Source: Dysgonomonas sp. PH5-45
Lineage (GTDB): Bacteria; Bacteroidota; Bacteroidia; Bacteroidales; Dysgonomonadaceae
Direction: 5' to 3'
Length of the DNA: 53,172 nt
Assembly: GCF_029893235.1 (NCBI RefSeq)
Contig: NZ_JARXWE010000021.1
Location: 1-53,172, forward strand
Shown here piece by piece: positions 21,846 to 29,316 of this stretch. The position numbers and the translations under genes are program-made. The notes beneath the pieces are model-generated. The model worked only from the letters and a program-made list of their open reading frames with translations, was not told the origin of the DNA and ran no database searches. Numbering within the stretch: position 1 is the first letter of the stretch; each line of letters begins with the position of its first letter.

Positions 21846-23519
21846 ATGAAAACACGTTTATTTTTCATCTTCGCTTTTCTTCTTGCAACAACCTGTATAG
21901 TTGCACAAAACAGAAAGGGGGGGCTTCGTTTAAATCCTTCTGTAAGCCAATATGAACTTTATGTATCTTTCTACCCAAACAATATTGTGATGAACAACGA
22001 TACGTTGTGTCTGAAAACGGCATCTGTTCTGAATAAAAAATTAAAAAACCTGAAAGAAGAATACTCTTTCCAGTTCGAGAAAGGAATAGATATCCCCGAT
22101 ATTAATCTACAAAAGATACGTAAATCGGCATCCTTGAGGGGAGCAAATACAAATAGCATAGACAAGTTAAACCGTATATACAAGGTTGTTTCAGACAAGT
22201 TAAGCAAGGATGATTTGCTTAAAATAGCAACTAAACTGGAAGCCATGGACGAGGTTGAATATGCCTGCTTGACTCCCTGTGTACCCATAAAACCACCTTA
22301 CGATATACCTCCTGTAACGCCTAATATGGAGTCTTCGCAAACATATTTAAGGTCTAACCCCGGAGTGAACGCATATTATGCTTGGGAAAGAGGACTCACC
22401 GGAGAAGGTGTGCGCGTACACGACATAGAATATGGCCTTAACCCCGATCATGAAGACTTGAACGAAGTAAACGTTTCGATAGCTCAAAATATGGATATAC
22501 AATCTTCTATGAGCTTAGACCACGGAACAGCCGTTGCCGGAATTATGTGCGCAGGAAATAATGGTTATGGCATTACCGGTATAGCGCATAATATTGACCG
22601 ATTTATACTTTATCCGGAATATACATCTTCCGGCTATAACCGTATAAAAGCTGTTACACGGGCCATTATGGATGCAGAACCAGGCGATATAATCTTGTAT
22701 GAAATGCAAATATATGTGCAAACAACCGAAGACTATGTACCAGCTGAATATAACAACGTGGTATGGGATTTAACGAAAGCTGCAACTGATGCCGGAGTAG
22801 TAGTAATTGCAGCAGCAGGCAACGGGGGTATGAACTTAGACGATCCTTTATTTGAAGAATATAACGCCCGGGGCAATAGTGGTGCTATTATTGTAGGGGC
22901 AGGTCACCCCAGCACAAGGCATAACAAACTGTACTTCAGCACATATGGCTCTCGTGTTGATGTTCAGGGTTGGGGTATGGATGTATTATCTATCGGATAC
23001 GGAGACTACATGATGCCAGGTGATGATATAAACCAAAAATATACAATGTTTTCGGGTACAAGTTCCGCCACACCTATTGTAGGTGGATGCGCTGCCATTT
23101 TGCAATCGTACTACCATAGCTTAACCGGAAACTATATGACATCGCCTCAGATGAGAGAACTATTAATTGAAACCGGCCTTCCGCAAAGGCAAGAAGATGT
23201 GGACGGGCACATCGGGCCTTTCCCCAATTTAGAGCAAGCAATAATACAAATGGAACGTTTAGCAAGTATAGAAGAGGCCGAAAAGAAAGAATCTTTTGCT
23301 GTCTATCCAACCCTTGTAACCGATCATCTGAATATTGTTTCCGGACAAGCAGAAAACGATGTAATTCTGATTGATATATATACCCCTGACGGAAAACTTT
23401 CTTGTTCGCCTGTATGCAAAGATGGTATTGTTGACACTTCTACCTTAACAAAAGGAGTATATTTGGTGAGAATATCAGGAAAATATAATTCCACAACAGC
23501 CAAAATAGTGAAAAAATAA
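21846..23519 (+). CDS. Secreted subtilisin-like serine protease (S8) with T9SS sorting tail
   Basis: The protein is a 557-residue exported protease. It starts at the ATG at 21846 with a signal peptide (MKTRLFFIFAFLLATTC, ending near IVAQ). A propeptide-like region (about 25-165) precedes the catalytic domain, which has the Asp in VHDIEYGLNPDHEDL, the His in DHGTAVAGIM and the Ser in FSGTSSATPIVGG. The last 75 residues (FAVYPTLVTDHLNI to GVYLVRISGKYN and a final KIVKK) are a type A C-terminal sorting domain, which directs type IX secretion and is removed at the surface. It is a single-gene unit ending at a terminator shared with cydB. Confidence 0.93.
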   Translation: MKTRLFFIFAFLLATTCIVAQNRKGGLRLNPSVSQYELYVSFYPNNIVMNNDTLCLKTASVLNKKLKNLKEEYSFQFEKGIDIPDINLQKIRKSASLRGANTNSIDKLNRIYKVVSDKLSKDDLLKIATKLEAMDEVEYACLTPCVPIKPPYDIPPVTPNMESSQTYLRSNPGVNAYYAWERGLTGEGVRVHDIEYGLNPDHEDLNEVNVSIAQNMDIQSSMSLDHGTAVAGIMCAGNNGYGITGIAHNIDRFILYPEYTSSGYNRIKAVTRAIMDAEPGDIILYEMQIYVQTTEDYVPAEYNNVVWDLTKAATDAGVVVIAAAGNGGMNLDDPLFEEYNARGNSGAIIVGAGHPSTRHNKLYFSTYGSRVDVQGWGMDVLSIGYGDYMMPGDDINQKYTMFSGTSSATPIVGGCAAILQSYYHSLTGNYMTSPQMRELLIETGLPQRQEDVDGHIGPFPNLEQAIIQMERLASIEEAEKKESFAVYPTLVTDHLNIVSGQAENDVILIDIYTPDGKLSCSPVCKDGIVDTSTLTKGVYLVRISGKYNSTTAKIVKK

Positions 23520-23544
23520 ACAGCTCGTCCTTTAATCAAAATAG

Positions 23545-23578
23545 AGAGGCTGAACCCACAAAAATAGGTTCAGCCTCT
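23545..23578. terminator. Bidirectional terminator between the protease and cydB
   Basis: AGAGGCTGAACC (23545-23556) and GGTTCAGCCTCT (23567-23578) form a perfect 12-bp stem between two convergent genes, with T-rich sequence on both sides. Confidence 0.85.
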
Positions 23579-23629
23579 GTTGTTTATAATTATATCGGTT
23601 GTATAATAACTTCAAAAGCAATGAAGTTA

Positions 23630-24775
23630 CTAATAAATGTGCCCATCATTTTTCAGGTCTTTGCCATCAAACTTTTTGCGTTCGAGCGCTCTCCATGCAT
23701 AAATAATGTATCCGAGTACAAACGGAACAAGGAACGACACATAAGTCATCACCGTGAGTGTAAACTGACTGGAGCTTGAATTCTCGATGGTAAGCGACGA
23801 TTGCAAATCGACCGACGAAGGATAATAAGCCGTGTTGTTCCACCCTGCTATAAGTAACAGACAGCATACCGTCAAAACAGTACCCAATCCACTAAACCAA
23901 ATGCCCGCCTGAAACTTATCGGAGAGTAAAGAGCGGATTATTCCATACAGAACCAACAACACCCCGACAGCAAATACAGCGAATACCACAGGCATTTCTA
24001 TCAGGTTAGTGAAATATTTATATTCTTCGAGCGTAACAACCTTGGTTGCAGGGTCTACCGCATACCCTACCGACAGGAGTGTCCAAATCAAAAATACAAG
24101 GAAGAACACAACAAACGGCAAGCTGTTATATAATAAAAACTTACGCGACCGCTTCACTAATTCTTCATCCGCCATACGGTTTATGAAGAATAAACAAGCC
24201 AACGTGCGGGCAAGGAAAAACACAGCCAAGCCCAAACACAAATTGCGGACATTGAGCAATGCTTCCAATCCGTGCCAAGGGTTGAGCCACTGACTGATGA
24301 CAGGAGCCAACGGATTGGTTAAATTCGCTTTATTTACGCCAAATTCCGAACCTGTAAAAAATGTAGCTATGGCAACCCCTATGAGGAAAGTACCAAACAA
24401 GCCGTTGATAAACAAGAACCAACGGTATGTGTTTTTACCCCATGTATTGCCGGGCTTCGACTGGTATTCGTACGACACGGCCTGTATAATGAAACAAAAC
24501 AAAATAGCCATCCATACCCAATATGCACCTCCAAAGCTTGTAGAATAAAACAAAGGGAAAGAAGCAAAAAACGCACCTCCAAAAGTAACCAGTGTAGTAA
24601 ACGTGTACTCCCACTTTCGGCCAAGAGCATTTACAAGAAGATATCGTTGTTGCTCGGTTTTAGCCAACGAAAACAGCATTGACTGCCCACCCTGAACGAA
24701 GAGAAGAAATGCAAAAATTCCGGCTATGAGGCTTATCAGGAACCACCAATAATGTTGTAAGAATCCGTAATCCAT
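23630..24775 (-). CDS. cydB: Cytochrome bd oxidase subunit II
   Basis: CydB is the second membrane subunit of the quinol oxidase that reduces oxygen to water with very high affinity. The 381-residue protein has eight or nine hydrophobic helices, starting with HYWWFLISLIAGIFAFLLFVQGGQSML. The sequence LLVNALGRKWEYTFTTLVTFGGAFFASFPLFYS follows the CydB pattern, here with Arg/Lys-Trp-Glu in place of the more usual Gly-x-x-Trp-Asp-x-x-Glu motif. It follows cydA by 58 bases in the operon DUF4492-cydA-cydB. No cydX-like gene or cydCD exporter is adjacent. Confidence 0.95.
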   Translation of the reverse strand: MDYGFLQHYWWFLISLIAGIFAFLLFVQGGQSMLFSLAKTEQQRYLLVNALGRKWEYTFTTLVTFGGAFFASFPLFYSTSFGGAYWVWMAILFCFIIQAVSYEYQSKPGNTWGKNTYRWFLFINGLFGTFLIGVAIATFFTGSEFGVNKANLTNPLAPVISQWLNPWHGLEALLNVRNLCLGLAVFFLARTLACLFFINRMADEELVKRSRKFLLYNSLPFVVFFLVFLIWTLLSVGYAVDPATKVVTLEEYKYFTNLIEMPVVFAVFAVGVLLVLYGIIRSLLSDKFQAGIWFSGLGTVLTVCCLLLIAGWNNTAYYPSSVDLQSSLTIENSSSSQFTLTVMTYVSFLVPFVLGYIIYAWRALERKKFDGKDLKNDGHIY

Positions 24776-24833
24776 AATCTTTATATTTTTAAAATTAAGA
24801 ATAAAACCTTTCTGAAAGAATAGCTGACAACAA

Positions 24834-26384
24834 CTAATCTTCTTGCGGGCCTTTCTTAATTTGGTTCAACATTATACGAACTTCTGCAATAGATAGTGCA
24901 GTAAATAATACCAAGAATAAGAAGAATGTAATCTGGACAGAATCGACCGACAGAGCCGATATTGCTGCCTGCAAAGGCATAACATCTTGTATAGCCCAAG
25001 GTTGGCGACCAAATTCGGCTGTGATCCATCCGGCCTGACTGGCAATGTATCCCAACGGTATCGACCATACGCATATCCAAAGCAGCCACTTCATACCTTC
25101 AAGTTTTTTGCGGTACTGAAAAAACATCAGAACAACAAACAGAAGAACAAAATAACCACCCAGATATACCATAATGTGGAAAGACCAAAATACAACAGGA
25201 ATATTCGGAACAAGATCGTCTGCGCTTTTAAGATATCCATATCCAAAATACGCATAATTCTCTTTTAGCTTTGCCTTATAGTCGGCAGCGGCTATTTCGT
25301 CGCCTTTCTTTTTCGCTATTTGATAGTCGGTCAAAGCTCCAATGGCAAGTTTGCCTTTGGCTTGTTTTTCGGCAAACGACAAAGCTTTACCTTGAGGTGT
25401 ATCATATCCGCCCTCAATGATATCCTTTATTCCGGGAACAAAGGCATCCATATCTCGATAGCCCAATAGAGCAAGGGCTTTAGGAATTTCAATTTTAAAG
25501 ATGTATGGCTCTACACCATCATTGTATGTCTTTTTATCGGGATTGGGCAAGGCTACGGCAATCAGTCCGGCTCCGTTTTCGCCTTCGTACAATCCTTCCA
25601 TGGCAGCAAGCTTCATGGGTTGTTTCTGAGCCACCTGATAGGCCGACCCATCGCCTGTATAAGCCGTCAGTAAAGAAGCTACAAGCCCAAAAACGGTTGC
25701 TACCTTCATGCTTTGTACCGCAAACTCTTTGTTGCGTCCCTTAACCATGTACCAAGCGGCAACACCCACAACAAAAACAGCACCTAATATCCACGAAGAG
25801 ATAACCGTGTGGAAAAATTTGTTTATGGCTATCGGGGAGAATACTATCGCCCAGAAATCGACCATCTCGTTACGAACGGTATCCGGATTAAATTCCATTC
25901 CCACAGGATATTGCATCCATCCGTTAGCAACCAGAATCCACAGCGCCGATATGGTTGCGCCCAATATGGTGAGCCATGTTGCAGCCAAGTGTGCTTTTTT
26001 GCTTACCCTATCCCACCCGAAAAACATGATAGAGATAAAGGTTGCTTCCATAAAGAATGCTACAATTGCCTCAATGGCTAATGGTGCTCCGAAGATGTCG
26101 CCTACAAACAAACTGTAGTTCGACCAGTTTGTACCGAACTGAAACTCAAGGATAAGCCCCGTTGCCACACCAATGGCAAAGTTTATCCCAAAAATCAGTT
26201 GCCAGAATTTAGCTGTTCTTTTCCATTGCTCTTTTCCGGTTCTTACATAGGCGGTTTCCATGATAGACATGATTATACCCAAACCTAACGTTAGCGGAAC
26301 AAAGACCCAGTGAAACATGGCCGTCAAAGCAAATTGCGCCCTCGACCAGTCGACCAACGATGAGTTTAATATTTCAAATTCCAT
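24834..26384 (-). CDS. cydA: Cytochrome bd oxidase subunit I
   Basis: CydA binds the hemes and oxidises quinol. The 516-residue protein has the N-terminal FALTAMFHWVFVPLTLGLG segment with the heme-ligand His, FFHTVISSWILG with another His ligand, SFHIMVYLGGYFV with the Met ligand region, and the GRQPW quinol-site motif in EFGRQPWAIQDVMP. The periplasmic Q-loop between about residues 240 and 385 is long, as in the E. coli type, and includes a Lys/Ala-rich insert. Such an oxidase lets a mostly anaerobic bacterium use or remove trace oxygen. Confidence 0.97.
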   Translation of the reverse strand: MEFEILNSSLVDWSRAQFALTAMFHWVFVPLTLGLGIIMSIMETAYVRTGKEQWKRTAKFWQLIFGINFAIGVATGLILEFQFGTNWSNYSLFVGDIFGAPLAIEAIVAFFMEATFISIMFFGWDRVSKKAHLAATWLTILGATISALWILVANGWMQYPVGMEFNPDTVRNEMVDFWAIVFSPIAINKFFHTVISSWILGAVFVVGVAAWYMVKGRNKEFAVQSMKVATVFGLVASLLTAYTGDGSAYQVAQKQPMKLAAMEGLYEGENGAGLIAVALPNPDKKTYNDGVEPYIFKIEIPKALALLGYRDMDAFVPGIKDIIEGGYDTPQGKALSFAEKQAKGKLAIGALTDYQIAKKKGDEIAAADYKAKLKENYAYFGYGYLKSADDLVPNIPVVFWSFHIMVYLGGYFVLLFVVLMFFQYRKKLEGMKWLLWICVWSIPLGYIASQAGWITAEFGRQPWAIQDVMPLQAAISALSVDSVQITFFLFLVLFTALSIAEVRIMLNQIKKGPQED

Positions 26385-26408
26385 ATAAATAAGTTTTAAA
26401 AAGTGATC

Positions 26409-26654
26409 TTATTTTATACTGTCATTAGAGGTAGCTCTTTCTATCAGTTCCTGTCGTACGTAATCGGCCTTGCCTTCAGCCGAATCGGATTTAGAGCTCA
26501 AGAAATTAGGGAAGAATATGGGACGTAGTATAAGGAACATTATGCACAGTTTTATTATTACCAAAATCCATAAGGTTTTGCCCAGCGTTCCCATGTTTTT
26601 TATTCCGTCCCAAAACATGGCAAAGAAATTGAATTTTCCGGTTTTACTGTCCAT
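26409..26654 (-). CDS. DUF4492 small membrane protein of the cyd operon
   Basis: This 81-residue protein has one membrane helix (about residues 25-46, TLGKTLWILVIIKLCIMFLI) between a short aromatic N-terminus (FFAMFWDGIKNMG) and a polar tail. DUF4492 genes stand directly before cydA in Bacteroidota and some Campylobacterota, so it is likely an assembly factor or accessory subunit of cytochrome bd, though this is not proven. A good ribosome binding site (AAAGGA) precedes the ATG. The T tract of the ald terminator ends only 14 bases before the start codon. Confidence 0.85.
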   Translation of the reverse strand: MDSKTGKFNFFAMFWDGIKNMGTLGKTLWILVIIKLCIMFLILRPIFFPNFLSSKSDSAEGKADYVRQELIERATSNDSIK

Positions 26655-26668
26655 CGTTCCTTTATATT

Positions 26669-26713
26669 AAAAAAAAATCTCAGCGTATACCCATAGCTAA
26701 GTATACGCTGAGA
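26669..26713 (-). terminator. Strong terminator between ald and DUF4492-cydAB
   Basis: On the minus strand TCTCAGCGTATAC pairs perfectly over 13 bp with GTATACGCTGAGA (10-base loop), followed by nine T residues. It ends ald transcription, and the T tract stops 14 bases before the DUF4492 start codon. Confidence 0.9.
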
Positions 26714-26730
26714 CAGGTATTTATTTTTAA

Positions 26731-27837
26731 TTATGCTTTGTATTCTACATAATCAAAACCAAAAGCATCGGCTACACCTTTGTGAACAATTGTACCGTTA
26801 ATAATGTTCAAGCCCTGACGCAAATCGGCAAAACGTTTACAAGCTTCTTCCCATCCAAGGTTTGCTATCTGGCAAGCGTAAGGAAGGGTAGCGTTTGTAA
26901 GAGCCATTGTCGATGTCATTGGCACAGCACCCGGCATATTTGCAACCGAATAGTGAAGAACACCGTCGATAGTGTAAACAGGGTCGCTGTGTGTTGTTGG
27001 TTTAGATGTTTCGAAACATCCGCCTTGGTCAATAGCAACGTCAACAAGCACTGTTCCGGGTTTCATATCTTTAAGCATATCTCTTGTTATAAGGCGAGGT
27101 GCTTTTGCTCCGGCCACAAGTACCGAACCGATAATAAGATCGGCATCTTTGATAAGCTCGCGAATAGTATATTCGTCAGAATATCTTGTAACAACGTTAG
27201 CTGGCATAACATCTGCCAAATAACGCAAACGAGAAATATTTTTATCCAAGATAGTAACACGCGCACCTAATCCGGCAGCCATTCTTGCCGATTGTGTACC
27301 TACTACACCACCACCTAATACAAGAACGTTAGCTGGTCTTGTTCCAGGAACGCCACCCAAAAGAAGGCCTTTACCGCCTTGTGGTTGTTCAAGGAAACGC
27401 GCACCTTCTTGAGTTGCCATACGGCCTGCAACTTCACTCATAGGAGTCAATAGCGGAAGGCTTCTGTCCGGAAGGGTTACAGTTTCGTAAGCAAGACAAA
27501 CAGCTTTGCGTCTGATCATAGCCTCTGTAAGTTCAAGGCTCGATGCAAAGTGGAAATATGTGAACAAGATTTGGTTTTCTTTAATCAAATCGTATTCTGG
27601 TTTGATAGGTTCTTTTACTTTTACAATCATATCGGCGATTGCATAAGTTTCTTCGATGGTATTAAGGATTTTAGCTCCTGCTCCTACATAGTCAGAATCC
27701 TGAAACCCGCTACCAACACCAGCACTTGTCTGAACATAAACTTCATGACCTGCTCTTACGAACTCCATTACACCTGCGGGAGTTACCGCAACTCTGTTTT
27801 CACTGGGTTTAATTTCCTTTGGAACACCAATTTTCAT
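26731..27837 (-). CDS. ald: Alanine dehydrogenase
   Basis: The enzyme reversibly deaminates L-alanine to pyruvate and ammonia with NAD+. The 368 residues cover the whole family: MKIGVPKEIKPSENRVAVTP at the N-terminus, catalytic-type Lys near 75 (VKVKEPI) and His96 in YFHFASS, the NAD-binding Rossmann loop VLGGGVVGTQSARMAAGLGA (about 171-190) and the VDVAIDQGGCFET and HYSVANMPGAVP segments. It is transcribed from a promoter beyond its 5' end, possibly with the DUF3467 gene 57 bases upstream. It ends at the strong hairpin before the cyd operon. Confidence 0.95.
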   Translation of the reverse strand: MKIGVPKEIKPSENRVAVTPAGVMEFVRAGHEVYVQTSAGVGSGFQDSDYVGAGAKILNTIEETYAIADMIVKVKEPIKPEYDLIKENQILFTYFHFASSLELTEAMIRRKAVCLAYETVTLPDRSLPLLTPMSEVAGRMATQEGARFLEQPQGGKGLLLGGVPGTRPANVLVLGGGVVGTQSARMAAGLGARVTILDKNISRLRYLADVMPANVVTRYSDEYTIRELIKDADLIIGSVLVAGAKAPRLITRDMLKDMKPGTVLVDVAIDQGGCFETSKPTTHSDPVYTIDGVLHYSVANMPGAVPMTSTMALTNATLPYACQIANLGWEEACKRFADLRQGLNIINGTIVHKGVADAFGFDYVEYKA

Positions 27838-27894
27838 AATTTTTTTTGTTTTTGTTATTGAATTTATAATATAGTTATTTTAGTATCGGCGGTT

Positions 27895-28200
27895 CTAAGC
27901 CTGCCCACCCACTACGGGAGGGGTAAACGACGAACCGTTATCTACTTTTATCGTTCCGTTCTGATTTTCGTACTTCACAATATTGTCGTTCAAGGCAAAC
28001 AATAAGCGTTTGGCATGCTCGGGGGTAAGTATAATTCTCGACTTAACCTTAGCTTTGGGCACACCGGGCATTACCCGTACAAAATCAATAATAAATTCCG
28101 AACTGGAATGCGCTATTATTGCCAAATTAGAATAAGTGCCTTGGGCAATTTCGTCATTCAATTCAATCTGAATTTGGTTTTGTTGTTCTTGTTTTTCCAT
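27895..28200 (-). CDS. DUF3467 protein
   Basis: This is a 101-residue soluble protein with the DUF3467 core: IELNDEIAQGTYSNLAIIAHSSSEFIIDF (residues 11-39), MPGVPKAKVKSRIILTPEHAKRLL and NDNIVKYENQNG. The family is common in Bacteroidota and other bacteria and has no assigned function. Its compact beta-rich form is reminiscent of small chaperone-like or regulatory proteins, but that is a guess. It lies 57 bases before ald on the same strand. A -7 box is present about 95 bases before its start. Confidence 0.85.
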   Translation of the reverse strand: MEKQEQQNQIQIELNDEIAQGTYSNLAIIAHSSSEFIIDFVRVMPGVPKAKVKSRIILTPEHAKRLLFALNDNIVKYENQNGTIKVDNGSSFTPPVVGGQA

Positions 28201-28296
28201 GTAATTTTTTTGTTGTAGTTATAATGTTCAAAAACACTACTGTAAGACACTTGCTTTAACACACTTTCTCTTGCACAAAGGAAGAAAAAAGCATTA

Positions 28297-28304
28297 CAAA
28301 GATA
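28297..28304 (-). promoter_or_regulatory. Candidate -7 box of the DUF3467 gene
   Basis: On the minus strand the sequence is TATCTTTG, matching TAnnTTTG, about 97 bases before the start codon. The -33 box is not clear. Confidence 0.45.
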
Positions 28305-28459
28305 ATGTCATTTTATTGTATTTTTAAACATAAACAAGATTCTTTTTGGTTCGACAATAAATTAAACTATACCCGTAGTGTATTTAGAAAATAAAAGCTC
28401 GTTTTCTGAAAAATCACGATAAAGAGAGTGGCCTAAAAGTAATTTTTGATTTCTTTTTA

Positions 28460-28592
28460 TCATTCTGACCGTAGGGAAGAATCTCTTTTGAGGGAAGAGA
28501 TGTTTCACTATCGTTCAACATGACAACAGAGAGTATTAATTTGATACTATCAATCGATTTTTGGGACTCTTGAGTGAAACGAAGGATGACAA
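28460..28592. repeat. REP-like imperfect palindrome in a 466-base gene-free gap
   Basis: The gap 28201-28666 holds no gene. Within it TCATTCTGACCGTAGGGAAG (28460-28479) continues into AATCTCTT. It is answered by AAGAGATGTTTCACTATCGT (28495-28514) continuing into TCAACATGACA, giving an imperfect inverted repeat of about 28 bases per arm. A third half-unit, GAGTGAAACGAAGGATGACA (28572-28591), follows. The words TCATTCTGA and GAAGGATGACA recur in intergenic repeats of Bacteroidota. Related pieces are at 29203-29219 and 36414-36436. Confidence 0.55.
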
Positions 28593-28666
28593 AATGGATA
28601 ATACTATTTTTCAGAGAATTAGCTTTTATTTTCTAAATAAACTACGAGTTAAACTATATATAAATT

Positions 28667-29083
28667 CTATAAGTTGGTTTCGTTTTCATTATTCGGCAAA
28701 ACTTCGGTCAATATTCCGGACTTGGCTTTTCTTTTTTTGCATAAGGTTAAAATCTGGAAAATTGTTCCTACAGCTCCTAAACCCAGCATCACATACTGCA
28801 TAGTGCTTCCGCGGAACACTACAAATGCCGAAAAGCAAACCATGCACCACATCAATAATACCGAGAGGAATATGGCTTTCCACCCAAAGCCACTGTCAAG
28901 CCTTTTCAGATAATAGCCTGTCAACCGGTTTTCTTCCAACATCTTGTACAACCTTGGCGATCCTTTTGTGTACAGTATTCCCGTCAGCAGAATAAAAGGC
29001 GTTGTGGGCAATCCCGGAGTAATTATCCCCAGTAAACCTAACATCAAAGAAATGGAACCTAATATTATAAAAATATATTTCAT
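28667..29083 (-). CDS. YbaN/DUF454 inner-membrane protein
   Basis: The 138-residue protein opens with a helix and the hallmark loop GLLGIITPGLPTTPFILLTGILY (from residue 17), where LPTTPF is the DUF454 signature. KGSPRLYKMLEEN and then two further helices (about 73-88 and 94-112) follow. The tail is basic and polar. DUF454 proteins (E. coli YbaN) sit in the inner membrane and have no known activity. The gene stands alone on the minus strand beside the repeat region. Confidence 0.87.
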   Translation of the reverse strand: MKYIFIILGSISLMLGLLGIITPGLPTTPFILLTGILYTKGSPRLYKMLEENRLTGYYLKRLDSGFGWKAIFLSVLLMWCMVCFSAFVVFRGSTMQYVMLGLGAVGTIFQILTLCKKRKAKSGILTEVLPNNENETNL

Positions 29084-29262
29084 CTATATGCGATAGTCTA
29101 TATCTATAAACATCAATACGTTACAGAAGCAAAGGAAGCAAATATTTTACATATAACAACGTTTAACAGGCGATAGTTTCAAGAAAGTTAACAAGAAACC
29201 CCTCAGAACAGAATGACACCACAACTTGTTATTATTTTTTCAGGAATCATGTTATTAAAGAA

Positions 29263-29295
29263 TTGGAACGGTTTCTTTAATATTATGTATCTTTA
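29263..29295 (+). promoter_or_regulatory. Candidate promoter of the Omp85-like gene
   Basis: TTG at 29263-29265 and TATCTTTA at 29288-29295 are 22 bases apart. The -7 box misses the final G of TAnnTTTG. The proposed TTG start codon lies 21 bases beyond it. Confidence 0.45.
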
Positions 29296-29316
29296 CGATT
29301 ACAAAAAATTTCTCTG

